Positions 42,243-51,702 are shown, numbered from the stretch's first letter. The stretch is 64,000 bases of DNA from Rhizobium sp. CC-YZS058 (GCF_034720595.1 NZ_JAYESJ010000001.1:3188001-3252000); one strand, 5' to 3'. Translations and numbers: made by a program. Notes: a model not told the origin generated them from the sequence alone.

Positions 42243-42965
42243 ATGACCATCACACAGGGCAAGATCACCAACCGGCTGCTGCGCGCCTTGTCGCCCAATG
42301 AATTCGCATGCCTTGCTCCGCACCTAGAGCCCTATGTGCTGCCGTTGCGCCATACGCTGGTGGAGGCCGACACACCCACGGCCTATGTTTGGTTTCTGGA
42401 AAGCGGCCTGGCCTCGGTCATCGCCTCCAACGGGGATGACGAGGAGGTCGAGGTCAGCCATATCGGACGCGAAGGCATGAGCGGGCTGCATGTTCTGCTG
42501 CAGACGGACAGCACACCGAACCGGACCTTCATGCAGGTCGAAGGAACGGGACTTCGCGCACCCTCGGCCGCCATTTGCGCTTTGTTCGACAGCAACAAGG
42601 GCATCCGCGATCTTCTGCTGCGCTATGTCTTCACGGCTTCGCTGCAGCTTGCCCATTCGACGCTGGCCAATGGCCGCTACACGATGCACGAGCGTCTCGC
42701 CCGTTGGCTGCTGATGTGCCACGACCGGATCGACGGCGACCACCTGCCGCTCACCCATGAATTCTTGTCGCTCATGCTGGGCGTGCGCCGTTCGGGCGTG
42801 ACCAACGAGCTGCATATCCTCGAAGGCATCCACGCCATCCGCGCAACCCGGGGCGATATCCATGTCATCGACCGCGCGCGGCTCGAGGAAATCGCCGGCG
42901 GAAGCTATGGACGACCGGAGGAGGTCTATGACCGGCTGATCGGCAAGCCGGCCGCCGGCAGTTGA
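42243..42965 (+). CDS. Crp/Fnr-family regulator without iron-sulfur cysteines
   Basis: A 240-residue protein with an N-terminal cyclic-nucleotide-like domain (ADTPTAYVWFLESGLASV) and a C-terminal helix-turn-helix (LMLGVRRSGVTNELHILEG). It lacks the cysteine cluster of FNR and the recognition residues E..SR, so it should read a different site. Proteins of this group are common and largely uncharacterised in rhizobia. The ATG at 42243 after GGAAGCGGGG is chosen. It stands alone between the LysR gene and the arsenic genes. Confidence 0.82.
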   Translation: MTITQGKITNRLLRALSPNEFACLAPHLEPYVLPLRHTLVEADTPTAYVWFLESGLASVIASNGDDEEVEVSHIGREGMSGLHVLLQTDSTPNRTFMQVEGTGLRAPSAAICALFDSNKGIRDLLLRYVFTASLQLAHSTLANGRYTMHERLARWLLMCHDRIDGDHLPLTHEFLSLMLGVRRSGVTNELHILEGIHAIRATRGDIHVIDRARLEEIAGGSYGRPEEVYDRLIGKPAAGS

Positions 42966-43004
42966 GACCTGATCGCCCGTCCGTCATGGGCCGGTCGGCG
43001 GAAG

Positions 43005-43427
43005 TCAGAGAACCCTGCGTCCCTCGCCATCGAAGACCACCTCGCCATCCTCCTTGACGAAAGCGCCGCGCGGCGTGTCCGGCAGGATCTCCAGCACCCG
43101 CTCCGAAGGACGGGCGAGGCGCGTGCCGAGCGGCGTCACCACGAAGGGCCGGTTGATCAGGATCGGATGCGCAAGCATCGCGTCGATCAGGGCCTCGTCG
43201 CCGAGAGTCTGATCATCAAGGCCGAGATCCAGATAGGGCGTGCCCTTCTCCCGGATCGCCTCGCGCACACGAAGACCCGCAGCCGCGATCATCGCGACCA
43301 GCGTCTCCCGGCTCGGCGGCGTCGCCAGATAGTCGATCACCTGCGGCTCGATGCCGGCATGGCGGATCAGCGCCAGGGTGTTGCGGGAGGTGCCGCAGGC
43401 AGGGTTGTGGTAGATGGTTGCGTCCAT
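43005..43427 (-). CDS. arsC: glutaredoxin-dependent arsenate reductase
   Basis: A 140-residue ArsC of the E. coli plasmid R773 class. The catalytic Cys11 lies in YHNPACGTSRNT, and the conserved arginine-rich NRPFVVTPLGTRLARP follows. It reduces arsenate to arsenite using glutathione and glutaredoxin. It is the last gene of the arsR-arsN2-acr3-arsC operon, two bases after the acr3 stop. Confidence 0.93.
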   Translation of the reverse strand: MDATIYHNPACGTSRNTLALIRHAGIEPQVIDYLATPPSRETLVAMIAAAGLRVREAIREKGTPYLDLGLDDQTLGDEALIDAMLAHPILINRPFVVTPLGTRLARPSERVLEILPDTPRGAFVKEDGEVVFDGEGRRVL

Positions 43428-43429
43428 GG

Positions 43430-44464
43430 TCAGATCTCCTTCTGCACGACACGGGAAACAGCCTGGCCGCGTTCGTACCAGCCGCGGCTGCGATTGACGA
43501 TGGCGACCACCGAAAGCATGACCGGCACTTCGATCAGCACGCCGACCACGGTGGCGAGCGCCGCACCCGACTGAAAGCCGAAGAGGCTGATGGCGGCCGC
43601 GACCGCAAGCTCGAAAAAGTTCGAGGCGCCGATCAGCGCCGAGGGGCCGGCCACGCAATGGGCCTCTCCGCTCAAGCGATTGAGGAGATAGGCGAGCCCC
43701 GAATTGAAATAGACCTGGATCAAGATCGGCACGGCGAGCAGCGCGATGACGCCTGGCTGGGAAAGGATCTGCTCGCCCTGAAAGCCGAAGAGCAGCACCA
43801 GCGTGGCAAGCAACGCTGCAAGCGACAGCGGCTGCAGCCGCGCAGCGAGTTTCGCCGAATCGGTCATGCGGCGCAGGAACTGGGCGACGATGACCGGGAG
43901 CACGATATAGAGCAGGACCGAGAGGATCAGCGTGTCCCAGGGCACGGAGATGGCGGACAGGCCGAGCAGGAGGCCGACGATGGGCGCGAAGGCGACGATC
44001 ATGATGGCATCGTTGAGCGCCACCTGGCTCAGCGTGAAGTGTGGCTCGCCCCTGGTCAGGTTCGACCAGACGAAGACCATGGCCGTGCAGGGGGCGGCGG
44101 CGAGCAGGATGAGCCCGGCGATGTAGGAGTCGATCTGCGCCTCCGGCAGATAGGGCCGGAACAGCCAGCCGATGAACAGCCAGCCGAGCAGTGCCATGGA
44201 GAAAGGCTTGACCGCCCAGTTGATGAAGAGCGTCACGCCGATGCCCCGCCAATGGCGCCCGACCTGGCCGAGCGCGGCGAAATCGATCTTGAGGAGCATG
44301 GGGATGATCATCAGCCAGATCAGCACCGCCACCGGCAGATTGACCCGCGCCACCTCCACGGCTGCGATGGCCTGGAAGACGCCGGGCATGAGATGGCCGA
44401 GCGCGATGCCGACGAGGATGCAGAGGGCCACCCAGAGGGTGAGAAACCGTTCGAAGCGGCTCAT
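43430..44464 (-). CDS. arsB: ACR3-family arsenite efflux permease
   Basis: A 344-residue transporter with ten predicted membrane segments. It is of the ACR3 rather than the ArsB class. The conserved transport cysteine is Cys126 (AAAPCTAMVFVWS), and TRGEPHFTLSQVALND is characteristic. It exports the arsenite made by ArsC. It lies four bases after arsN2. The symbol arsB is used loosely in rhizobia for this family; acr3 would be more precise. Confidence 0.92.
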   Translation of the reverse strand: MSRFERFLTLWVALCILVGIALGHLMPGVFQAIAAVEVARVNLPVAVLIWLMIIPMLLKIDFAALGQVGRHWRGIGVTLFINWAVKPFSMALLGWLFIGWLFRPYLPEAQIDSYIAGLILLAAAPCTAMVFVWSNLTRGEPHFTLSQVALNDAIMIVAFAPIVGLLLGLSAISVPWDTLILSVLLYIVLPVIVAQFLRRMTDSAKLAARLQPLSLAALLATLVLLFGFQGEQILSQPGVIALLAVPILIQVYFNSGLAYLLNRLSGEAHCVAGPSALIGASNFFELAVAAAISLFGFQSGAALATVVGVLIEVPVMLSVVAIVNRSRGWYERGQAVSRVVQKEI

Positions 44465-44468
44465 GGGC

Positions 44469-44915
44469 TTAAACCTTGATTCGGTGGACGAGAAGCGAGG
44501 CGGACGCGGGACAGAGATGTTGCGCCTGTTGGGACTGGCGGATCGCTGCCGGTGCCGCTGTGCGATCGATGTGCGAAAAACCGAGCCGCTCGAAAAACGG
44601 CGCCGCCTCCTCCGTCAGGAGAAAGAGTTCGGCGACGCCGAGGTGGACGGCCTGGGCCAGCAGGGCGGAAACGATGGCCTGGCCGTGCCCCTGCCCACGG
44701 CTTTTCGGAAGGACGACGACCGACCGCAGCAAAGCAATCGCCCCGTGCAGTTCAAGGCCGCCGAAACCGATCGCTCGGCCATCGTCATCGAACCGGTAGA
44801 AGCGCCGGCCTGGCTCGGCGAGGTCGTCGACCGGCAGCCGCGCAGTGGACAGGGCCGCGCGAAGATCGTCTGCGGCCGGATCGATCGGCGTGATCGCAAG
44901 ACCCGTCGTGCTCAT
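44469..44915 (-). CDS. arsN2: ArsN2-like GNAT acetyltransferase
   Basis: A 148-residue acetyltransferase with the acetyl-CoA loop LPKSRGQGHGQAIVSAL and the C-terminal AAPFFERLGF motif. In arsenic operons this form is called ArsN2; ArsN1 relatives acetylate phosphinothricin-like arsenic antibiotics, but the role of ArsN2 is less clear. Its start shares ATGA with the arsR stop, and it is followed closely by acr3, so it is an integral member of the operon. Confidence 0.8.
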   Translation of the reverse strand: MSTTGLAITPIDPAADDLRAALSTARLPVDDLAEPGRRFYRFDDDGRAIGFGGLELHGAIALLRSVVVLPKSRGQGHGQAIVSALLAQAVHLGVAELFLLTEEAAPFFERLGFSHIDRTAAPAAIRQSQQAQHLCPASASLLVHRIKV

Positions 44916-45265
44916 TGCGCCTTCACCTCCTGAGGGGAGCAGCAGACCGACACGGCAGCTGCAGGAGCGCAGATCTCGGGGTGGCCGGAGCAGCAGTCTT
45001 CCATCAGGAAGCGGACGAGCTCGGCCAGCGAGGGGTAGCTCGCACTGTAGATGATCGAGCGGGATTCCCGCCTTTGATCGATGAGGCCGGCACGATCGAG
45101 TTCCTTCAGGTGGAAGGACAGACTGGAAGGCGAAAGTCCAAGCGCCTCCGCAATCGCCCCGGCCGCCATGCCTGCGGGTCCGCAGACAACGAGCTTTCGC
45201 ACAATCTGCAGCCGGGTTTCCTGCGACAGAGCGGAGAATGCGGCAAGCGCACGGTGATCATCCAT
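44912..45265 (-). CDS. arsR: arsenic-responsive repressor
   Basis: A 117-residue winged-helix repressor (LSPSSLSFHLKELDRAG as the recognition region). The metal-sensing site is not the helix-3 CVC of plasmid ArsR. Instead it has C-terminal cysteines Cys91, Cys92 and Cys99 plus a second pair, Cys108 and Cys109, resembling the arrangement in Acidithiobacillus and Corynebacterium-type ArsR. The start at 45265 lies right next to a palindrome (45269-45290). It is the first gene of the arsenic operon. Confidence 0.9.
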   Translation of the reverse strand: MDDHRALAAFSALSQETRLQIVRKLVVCGPAGMAAGAIAEALGLSPSSLSFHLKELDRAGLIDQRRESRSIIYSASYPSLAELVRFLMEDCCSGHPEICAPAAAVSVCCSPQEVKAQ

Positions 45266-45268
45266 GAT

Positions 45269-45290
45269 TCGATATCCGTTGAAATATCGA
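45269..45290. promoter_or_regulatory. ArsR operator
   Basis: TCGATAT (45269-45275) and ATATCGA (45284-45290) form a perfect 7-bp inverted repeat with an 8-base gap, directly in front of arsR on the minus strand. Position and AT-rich symmetry fit ArsR/SmtB-family sites. Confidence 0.7.
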
Positions 45291-45441
45291 ACAAGACCTA
45301 ACCTCATCCGCGCCTTTTGGCAAGCGTCGGGTCTGCGTTCATTGCCATTCCCACCGTTCGCAGCCCTTGCCGCCTTGCGCTGCCGCCACCAGGCTCTAGC
45401 TTCAGGCGCAGATCAAGGTTCCGCTTCACAAAGGTCAGCCC

Positions 45442-46152
45442 ATGAAACCCGCGCTCATCTGCCTGATGATCACCTCTCCTGACGGAACCCTGCATCCGAG
45501 CAAGCTGACCCAAAGCCCGGACGGCAGCCGGTCGGACTGGTCCACGCTCTACGAACAGATCCATGCGGAGCATGGCGGCGACGCCTGGATGGTGGGGCGG
45601 GTGACGATGGCCGAAATGTCGAAAGCGGGTCCGCATCCGGTCGAAAACCCGCAGGCAGTCGCACGCCCCGCACATTTCGCGAACCGCGCGGCCAAGAGCT
45701 TCGGGATCGCCATCGATCGAAGCGGCACGCTGCATTTCGACAAAGGCGAGCTGTTCGGCGATCATATCGTCGTCCTGCTTGGCCATGACGTGCCGGACAG
45801 CCATTTGGCGGAACTGGCGCAAGACGGCGTCTCCTATCTCCTGTCTGACACCGAGGAGATGAACATCGGCGCCATGCTGGAGACGCTCAACCGCGAACTC
45901 GGCATCACCCGCATCCTGCTCGAAGGCGGGGCCGGCACCAACGGCGCCCTGCTGGCCGCCGGGCTGGTGGACGAGATCAGCCTGGTCGTCGCCCCCGCAC
46001 TCGACGCCCGCAAGGGCGCCGACCGGGTGATCGAGTTTGGCGAAGAAGGCCTTGCCGGCAAAGTGGAACTCTCCCTCCTCGCCTGCACCCCATTGCCCCA
46101 CGGCGCCGTGCACCTGCGCTACAAGACCGTGGCGCCGTCTTCGGGAGCATAG
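45442..46152 (+). CDS. RibD C-terminal domain (dihydrofolate reductase-like) protein
   Basis: A 236-residue stand-alone reductase of the RibD_C fold. The motifs MVGRVTMAEM and ILLEGGAGTNGALLAAGLVDE correspond to the NADPH-binding part of RibD. No deaminase domain is present, so it is not a complete riboflavin enzyme. Stand-alone members reduce unidentified small molecules. It is divergent from arsR and convergent with the SDR at 46192. Nothing ties it firmly to the arsenic operon. Confidence 0.8.
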   Translation: MKPALICLMITSPDGTLHPSKLTQSPDGSRSDWSTLYEQIHAEHGGDAWMVGRVTMAEMSKAGPHPVENPQAVARPAHFANRAAKSFGIAIDRSGTLHFDKGELFGDHIVVLLGHDVPDSHLAELAQDGVSYLLSDTEEMNIGAMLETLNRELGITRILLEGGAGTNGALLAAGLVDEISLVVAPALDARKGADRVIEFGEEGLAGKVELSLLACTPLPHGAVHLRYKTVAPSSGA

Positions 46153-46191
46153 GCTCGGGGACGTGAACGAAGGAGGACAGGTCGACTCTCG

Positions 46192-46968
46192 TCAGGGATG
46201 ATGAAGCACACTCAGGCCGCCGTCGACCGTCAGGCAGGTGGCGGTCATGAAGGGGCATTCGTCGGAGATCATGAAGAGAGCGGCCAAAGCGATCTCGCTC
46301 GGCGCCGCGATGCGGCGGCCGGGGTGCAGCGACAGGGTCTCCGCCTCGGCGGCGGCCGGGTCGGGAAAGCTGTTCCAGTAGTCGATCACCTTCTGCGTCC
46401 GGACATAGCCGGGCGCCAGCGCATTTACGCGCACGCCGTGTGCCGCATATTCGAGCCCCAGCGCCTTGGTCATGCCGAGCAGCGCATGCTTGGCGACCGG
46501 ATAGGGGAAGGTGTGGGGAATGATGGTGAAGGCATGGGTGGAGGCGATGTTGAGGATGACGCCGCCTCCGGCCGCGATCATGCCCGGCAGCACCGCGCGG
46601 CTGCAGTTCCAGGCGCCCTTGAGGTTGATGTCGAAGCAGCGGGTCCAGTCCTCGTCGCTCAAGGAGAGCGCTTCGGAAAAGACGTTGACGCCGGCATTGT
46701 TGACCAGCGCGTTGAAGGCGCCGATCTCCACCGCCGCCTGGCCGATCGCCGATGAAATCGCCGCGGCGTCGGTGATGTCCGCCGTGGCGGAAAGGATATG
46801 GGCTCTCTGGTCGCGCAGCCGCACGGCCTGTTCTTCGAGCAGCGGTCCGTCCCGATCGATCAGCAGCAGGGCCGCACCTTCCTTCGCGAAGGCCTCGGCC
46901 ATGGCAAGGCCGATGCCCTGCGCGGCGCCGGTGATGACGATGCGCTTGCCGGCAAGACGATCGGTCAT
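46192..46968 (-). CDS. SDR oxidoreductase of the galactonate cluster
   Basis: A 258-residue short-chain dehydrogenase. TGAAQGIG lies near residue 14, NNAG near 90, and PYPVAK supplies the YxxxK active site. The C-terminal DGGLS is typical. Its start is four bases after the stop of the galactonate dehydratase gene, so it is co-transcribed with it. It may oxidise the sugar imported by the divergent ABC transporter (for example D-galactose or L-arabinose) to its lactone; this assignment comes from context. Confidence 0.85.
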   Translation of the reverse strand: MTDRLAGKRIVITGAAQGIGLAMAEAFAKEGAALLLIDRDGPLLEEQAVRLRDQRAHILSATADITDAAAISSAIGQAAVEIGAFNALVNNAGVNVFSEALSLSDEDWTRCFDINLKGAWNCSRAVLPGMIAAGGGVILNIASTHAFTIIPHTFPYPVAKHALLGMTKALGLEYAAHGVRVNALAPGYVRTQKVIDYWNSFPDPAAAEAETLSLHPGRRIAAPSEIALAALFMISDECPFMTATCLTVDGGLSVLHHP

Positions 46969-46972
46969 GATC

Positions 46973-48121
46973 CTACCACTCCGCGACGCTGCCGTCGGCA
47001 TGGCGCCAGACGGGGTTGCGCCAGCGATGACCTTCCTTGGCCCGCTCGATCACATAGGCCTCGTTGACCTCGATGCCGAGGCCGGGCCCCTGAGGGATCG
47101 AGACGAAGCCATCCTCGTAATGGAAAACCTCCTTGTTGGAGACGTAGTCGAGAATGTCGTTGCCGGTGTTGTAGTGGATGCCGAGGCTCTGCTCCTGGAT
47201 GAAGGCATTGTGGCTGACGGCATCGACCTGCAGGCAGGCGGCCAGCGCGATCGGACCGAGCGGGCAATGCGGCGCCAGCGCCACGTCATAGGCCTCTGCC
47301 ATGGCCGCGATCTTGCGGCATTCGGTAATGCCGCCGGCATGCGAAAGATCGGGCTGGAGAATGTCGACATAGCCATCGGCCAGCACGCCCTTGAAGTCCC
47401 AGCGCGAATAGAGCCGCTCGCCGAGCGCGATCGGCGTGGAGCAATGATTGGCGATCTCCTTCAAGGCCTCCCGGTTCTCCGAAAGCACCGGCTCCTCGAT
47501 GAACATCAGCTTGAACTGCTCGAGTTCCTTGGCCAGCACCTTGGCCATGGGACGATGGACGCGGCCGTGGAAGTCGACGCCGATGCCGATGTTCGGGCCG
47601 ATCGCATCGCGGATGAGGCCGATCGTCTGCACCGCCTTGTCGAGCTTCTCGTTGGTGTCGACGATCTGCAGTTCCTCGCAGCCATTGAGCTTGATGGCCT
47701 GGAACCCGCGCGCCACGACCTCGCGGGCATTGTTGGCGACATCGCTCGGCCGGTCGCCGCCGATCCAGCTATAGACCTTGATGCGGTCGCGCACCTGGCC
47801 GCCGAGCAGCGAATGGATCGGCGCGCCGAGTGCCTTGCCCTTGATGTCCCACAGCGCCTGGTCGATGCCGGCAATGGCCGACATATGGAGGGCGCCGCCG
47901 CGGTAGAAGCCGGCGCGATACATGACCTGCCAGTGATCCTCGATCAGGAACGGGTCCTTGCCGATCAGATAGTCCTCGAGCTCGTGCACGGCCGCCTGGA
48001 CGGTCAGCGCCCGGCCCTCGACCACCGGCTCGCCCCAGCCCGTAATGCCCTCGTCCGTTTCGATCTTCAGAAACATCCAGCGCGGCGGGACGATGTAGGT
48101 GGTGAGCTTGGTGATTTTCAT
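46973..48121 (-). CDS. dgoD: D-galactonate dehydratase
   Basis: A 382-residue enolase-superfamily enzyme that dehydrates D-galactonate to 2-keto-3-deoxygalactonate. It follows E. coli DgoD over its full length as I recall it: [19 protein letters not shown] at the start, metal ligands in VDFHGR (near 183), FIEEPV (near 208) and LGERLYS (near 235), catalytic APHCPLGP near 285, and DGSVAEW at the end. It overlaps the regulator gene by ATGA. With the SDR and the sugar importer it forms a non-phosphorylating galactose or galactonate route; the kinase and aldolase are not in the window. Confidence 0.93.
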   Translation of the reverse strand: MKITKLTTYIVPPRWMFLKIETDEGITGWGEPVVEGRALTVQAAVHELEDYLIGKDPFLIEDHWQVMYRAGFYRGGALHMSAIAGIDQALWDIKGKALGAPIHSLLGGQVRDRIKVYSWIGGDRPSDVANNAREVVARGFQAIKLNGCEELQIVDTNEKLDKAVQTIGLIRDAIGPNIGIGVDFHGRVHRPMAKVLAKELEQFKLMFIEEPVLSENREALKEIANHCSTPIALGERLYSRWDFKGVLADGYVDILQPDLSHAGGITECRKIAAMAEAYDVALAPHCPLGPIALAACLQVDAVSHNAFIQEQSLGIHYNTGNDILDYVSNKEVFHYEDGFVSIPQGPGLGIEVNEAYVIERAKEGHRWRNPVWRHADGSVAEW

Positions 48122-48921
48122 GACGAGACTCGTTCTGACAGCGGACGGGCGGAGCGCTCGGCCGGAATGGGATGTTTCTTCATCGCAATGGCAAGGTCGC
48201 GCGCCGCGACGTCGAGCATGCGGTTGACGCAATCGCGCGCGGCCGCCTTGTCGCGCAGGCGGAGCGCTTCCACCAGCTGGCGGTGCAGCTCCACCGCCTC
48301 GCCGCGCGCATCCGCCGCCTCGTTGGAGGCATGGAGCGAAAATTCGAGCGCCGCTTGGATGATGCTGATGAGCTGCTGGAAGACCTGGTTGTGGCTGGCC
48401 TTGAGCAAGGCCGCATGGAAGGCGACATCGGCCTTGGTGAAGGCCTCCAGATCGCCTTCCGCATCGCGCATGCACTCCCAGGCCCGCTCGATCTCCGCCA
48501 CCTCCTGCATGGTGGCCCGCTCGGCGGCGAATTCGGCCGCGAAGGGCTCCATGGCGCGCCGGGCCTCCAGCACGCAGCCGAGAAGATCATATTCGAAGAT
48601 GCGCGGACCGATCCACTCGAGCACCTGACCGTCGAGGATGTTCCACTCGTCCTTGCCGCAGACGATGGTGCCGACGCGCGAGCGACCCCGCACCAGGCCT
48701 TTCGATTCCAGGATCTTCAGCGACTCGCGAATGACGGTGCGGCTGACGCCGTAGCGCAGGCAGAGCTCGGCCTCGGTCGGCAGAAAGCCACCGATGGCGA
48801 AGACCTCGTCGAAGATGTCGGTGGCGATCGTCCGCGTGATGTTCTTCTGGACGCGCGGACGCCGGGGAGCCGCGTCTCCCTGGTCTGCCTCCAGGCGCTT
48901 CGTGAGCTTGTCTGCGGCCAT
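48118..48921 (-). CDS. FadR-type GntR regulator of the galactonate/sugar cluster
   Basis: A 267-residue regulator. The winged helix carries [20 protein letters not shown], and the C-terminal part is the all-helical FCD effector domain with metal-binding histidines (for example DVAFHAALL). GAGGAGG lies nine bases before the ATG at 48921. It is first in the minus-strand transcript with dgoD and the SDR, and diverges from the ABC importer. A 9-bp inverted repeat in the shared promoter is its likely operator. DgoR of E. coli belongs to the same class and responds to galactonate. Confidence 0.87.
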   Translation of the reverse strand: MAADKLTKRLEADQGDAAPRRPRVQKNITRTIATDIFDEVFAIGGFLPTEAELCLRYGVSRTVIRESLKILESKGLVRGRSRVGTIVCGKDEWNILDGQVLEWIGPRIFEYDLLGCVLEARRAMEPFAAEFAAERATMQEVAEIERAWECMRDAEGDLEAFTKADVAFHAALLKASHNQVFQQLISIIQAALEFSLHASNEAADARGEAVELHRQLVEALRLRDKAAARDCVNRMLDVAARDLAIAMKKHPIPAERSARPLSERVSS

Positions 48922-49037
48922 TACCACTCGCCTCCTCGTCAACGCCGGCGCATGGCGTTGATCCGTGACCTGTTTCGCCGGTGAAGGCAACGGTCGAATC
49001 CCCTCCCCTCTTTGCCACAGCGGGACGCCATATGCAA

Positions 49038-49072
49038 TTCATCATACAAGTCAGATTGACGGTTATGATGAA
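49038..49072. promoter_or_regulatory. inverted repeat in the dgo/ABC divergent promoter
   Basis: TTCATCATA (49038-49046) and TATGATGAA (49064-49072) are perfect 9-bp inverted copies with a 17-base gap. They overlap a TTGACG (49057-49062) that can serve as -35 for the plus-strand importer. The site lies 51 bases before the binding-protein gene. Confidence 0.65.
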
Positions 49073-49122
49073 ACACATTATCCCGATAGCACTGCTTGCG
49101 CAGTCAAAGTGGGAGAGAGACA

Positions 49123-50106
49123 ATGGGAATGTTCAAGAAAGCGCTGCTTGCCGGCGCCGTGCTGCTGATGGCCGCCGGCTCCACCCTCGCTGCCGACGTC
49201 AAGATCGGCTTCATCGTCAAGCAGCCGGAAGAGCCCTGGTTCCAGGACGAATGGAAGTTTGCCGACGTGGCCGCCAAGGAGAAGGGCTTCACGCTCGTCA
49301 AGATCGGCGCCGAGGACGGCGAAAAGGTTCAATCGGCGATCGACAATCTCGGCGCGCAGGGCGCCCAGGGCTTCATCATCTGCACGCCCGACGTCAAGCT
49401 TGGCCCGGGCATCGTCGCCAAGGCAGCCGCCAACGACCTGAAGGTCATGACGGTCGACGACCGGCTGGTCAATGCCGATGGCAGCCCCATCGAAGACGTG
49501 CCGCATATGGGCATTTCCGCAACCAAAATCGGCGAGGCCGTTGGCCAGACGCTCGTCGACGAGATCAAGAAGCGGGGCTGGGACATGAAGGACGTCGGCG
49601 CCATCCGCGTGTCCTATGACCAGCTTCCGACCGCGGTCGACCGCGTCGATGGCGCTCTTTCGGTTCTCAAAGCCGCAGGTTTCCCCGAAGCCAACATCTT
49701 CGACGCGCCGCAGGCCAAGACCGATACGGAAGCGGCGCTGAACGCCGCCACCGTCGTGCTCAACAAGAACGCCGCCATCAAGCATTGGGTCGCCGTCGGC
49801 CTCAATGACGAAGCCGTTCTCGGCGCCGTGCGCGCCAGCGAGACGGTCGGCATCCCGGCCGACAGCATGATCGGCGTCGGCATCGGCGGTGCGGATTCGG
49901 CGATCAACGAGTTCAAGAAGCCCACCCCCACCGGCTTCTTCGGCACGGTCATCATCTCGCCCAAGCGGCACGGCTACGAGACGGCGCTCAACATGTATGA
50001 GTGGGTCGCCAACGAGAAGGAACCGGAAAAGCTCATCCTGACCGCCGGCCAGCTCGCGCTTCGCGACAATTATGAGGCCGTGCGCAAGGATCTCGGCATC
50101 GAGTGA
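49123..50106 (+). CDS. sugar ABC substrate-binding protein, AraF-like
   Basis: A 327-residue periplasmic protein of the ribose/arabinose-binding family. The signal peptide covers about residues 1-24 (ending TLAA). The mature part opens DVKIGFIVKQPEEPWFQDEW, which is the pattern of L-arabinose-binding AraF. The ATG at 49123 follows GGGAGAGAGACA. It is first in the importer operon. AraF-type proteins bind L-arabinose, D-galactose and D-fucose, which agrees with the neighbouring galactonate dehydratase. Confidence 0.87.
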   Translation: MGMFKKALLAGAVLLMAAGSTLAADVKIGFIVKQPEEPWFQDEWKFADVAAKEKGFTLVKIGAEDGEKVQSAIDNLGAQGAQGFIICTPDVKLGPGIVAKAAANDLKVMTVDDRLVNADGSPIEDVPHMGISATKIGEAVGQTLVDEIKKRGWDMKDVGAIRVSYDQLPTAVDRVDGALSVLKAAGFPEANIFDAPQAKTDTEAALNAATVVLNKNAAIKHWVAVGLNDEAVLGAVRASETVGIPADSMIGVGIGGADSAINEFKKPTPTGFFGTVIISPKRHGYETALNMYEWVANEKEPEKLILTAGQLALRDNYEAVRKDLGIE

Positions 50107-50126
50107 TCCGAAACAGGATCAGACCT

Positions 50127-50148
50127 GCCCGGCGGCAAGCCGCCGGGC
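50127..50148 (+). terminator. GC-rich hairpin after the araF-like gene
   Basis: GCCCGGCGG and CCGCCGGGC pair perfectly around CAAG between the binding-protein and ATPase genes. There is no T-run. A role in stabilising the upstream message or partly terminating transcription is likely. Confidence 0.6.
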
Positions 50149-50169
50149 CACTCCGCTTCCGGTGAGACC

Positions 50170-51702
50170 ATGCAGAGCTTTCTCGACTTCAAAGGCCTTT
50201 CCAAGGCCTATCCCGGCGTGCAGGCGCTGTCGGACGTCTCCTTCTCGGTCGCCAGGGGCGCGGTCCATGGGCTGATGGGGGAGAACGGCGCCGGCAAGTC
50301 GACGCTGATCCGCCTGCTCTCCGGCGACCAGTCCGCCGACAGCGGCGAGATCGTCATCGACGGCGTGCCGCAGCGCTACCGTTCGGTCAGCGACGCCTTC
50401 CAGGCCGGCGTCATCGTCATCCACCAGGAACTCCAGCTCGTGCCCGAGCTGACGGTGGCCGAAAATCTCTGGCTCGGCCGCTTCCCGGGCCGGGCGGGCG
50501 TGATCGACCGTAAGCGGCTGCAGGGCGTCGTCCGCGACAAGCTCTCCGAGATCGGCATCGACATCGACCCCGACCGCAAGGTCGCCTCCCTTTCGCTCGG
50601 CGAGCGCCAGATGGTCGAGATCGCCAAGGCGGTGATGGCCGATGCCCGCGTCATCGCGCTCGACGAGCCGACCTCCTCGCTCTCCTCGCGCGAAAGCGAG
50701 ATCCTCTTCGCCCTGATCGACCGCCTGCGCACCCAAGGCAAGGTCGTTCTCTACGTCTCGCACCGGCTGGACGAGATCTTCCGCCTCTGCGACAGCCTGA
50801 CGGTGCTGCGCGACGGCAAGCTCGCCGCCCACCATCCCGACATCGCCCATGTGACCCGCGACCAGATCATCTCCGAAATGGTCGGTCGCGAGATCGCCAA
50901 TATCTGGGGTTTCCGGCCCCGTCTCCTCGGTCCCGTCCGTCTCGAGGTCAGGGAGATCGCCGGCCGCAAGCTGCGCCAGCCGGCGAGCCTGTCCGTGCGC
51001 CAGGGCGAGATCCTCGGCCTCTTCGGCCTGATCGGCGCCGGACGCAGCGAAGCGGCCCGGCTGATCTACGGAGCCGACAGCCGCACGCAGGGAACGGTCA
51101 GCGTCGACGGCGTGCCGGTCCGGCCCGACAGCCCCCCGGATGCGATCCGCGCCGGCCTCGTGCTCTGCCCTGAAGACCGCAAGGCCGAGGGGATCGTCCA
51201 GGGACGCAATATCGAGGAAAACATGGCGATCTCCTCGCGCCGGCACTTCTCCCGCTTCGGCATCCTGCAGCCGAAGAAGGAGGCGGAGCTTGCCGAACGC
51301 TTCATCGCCAAGCTCCGGGTGCGCACCCCCTCGCGCCGGCAGGATATCGTCAATCTGTCCGGCGGCAACCAGCAGAAGGTGATCCTTGGCCGCTGGCTCT
51401 CCGAGCAGGGCGTCAAGGTGCTGATCATCGACGAACCGACCCGCGGCATCGACGTCGGTGCCAAGTCGGAAATCTACGATATCCTCTACGAACTCGCCTC
51501 CGATGGCATGGCGATCATCGTCATCTCCAGCGAGCTGCCCGAGGTGATGGGCATCACCGATCGGATCCTGGTGCTGTGCCAGGGCCGGATAGCGGCGGAC
51601 CTTCCGCGCGACCAGTATGACGAGCGGCGCATTCTGGCAGCCGCCCTGCCCGACGTTTCCAATGCCAGCGAGCTTCCCAACCAACAGGTCCATGCGCGAT
51701 GA
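50170..51702 (+). CDS. sugar ABC transporter ATPase, AraG-like
   Basis: A 510-residue double ATPase of the AraG/MglA type. The first domain has Walker A GENGAGKST, signature SLGERQ and Walker B IALDEPTSSL. The second has a degenerate Walker A region (GLIGAGRSEAA) but keeps LSGGNQQKV and IDEPTRGID. This asymmetry is normal for the family. It overlaps the permease gene by ATGA. It powers uptake of the AraF-bound sugar. Confidence 0.9.
   Translation: MQSFLDFKGLSKAYPGVQALSDVSFSVARGAVHGLMGENGAGKSTLIRLLSGDQSADSGEIVIDGVPQRYRSVSDAFQAGVIVIHQELQLVPELTVAENLWLGRFPGRAGVIDRKRLQGVVRDKLSEIGIDIDPDRKVASLSLGERQMVEIAKAVMADARVIALDEPTSSLSSRESEILFALIDRLRTQGKVVLYVSHRLDEIFRLCDSLTVLRDGKLAAHHPDIAHVTRDQIISEMVGREIANIWGFRPRLLGPVRLEVREIAGRKLRQPASLSVRQGEILGLFGLIGAGRSEAARLIYGADSRTQGTVSVDGVPVRPDSPPDAIRAGLVLCPEDRKAEGIVQGRNIEENMAISSRRHFSRFGILQPKKEAELAERFIAKLRVRTPSRRQDIVNLSGGNQQKVILGRWLSEQGVKVLIIDEPTRGIDVGAKSEIYDILYELASDGMAIIVISSELPEVMGITDRILVLCQGRIAADLPRDQYDERRILAAALPDVSNASELPNQQVHAR

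Noticed and set aside
42243..42965. A second FNR-type oxygen sensor
   Set aside because: The protein has no iron-sulfur cysteine cluster and a different recognition helix.
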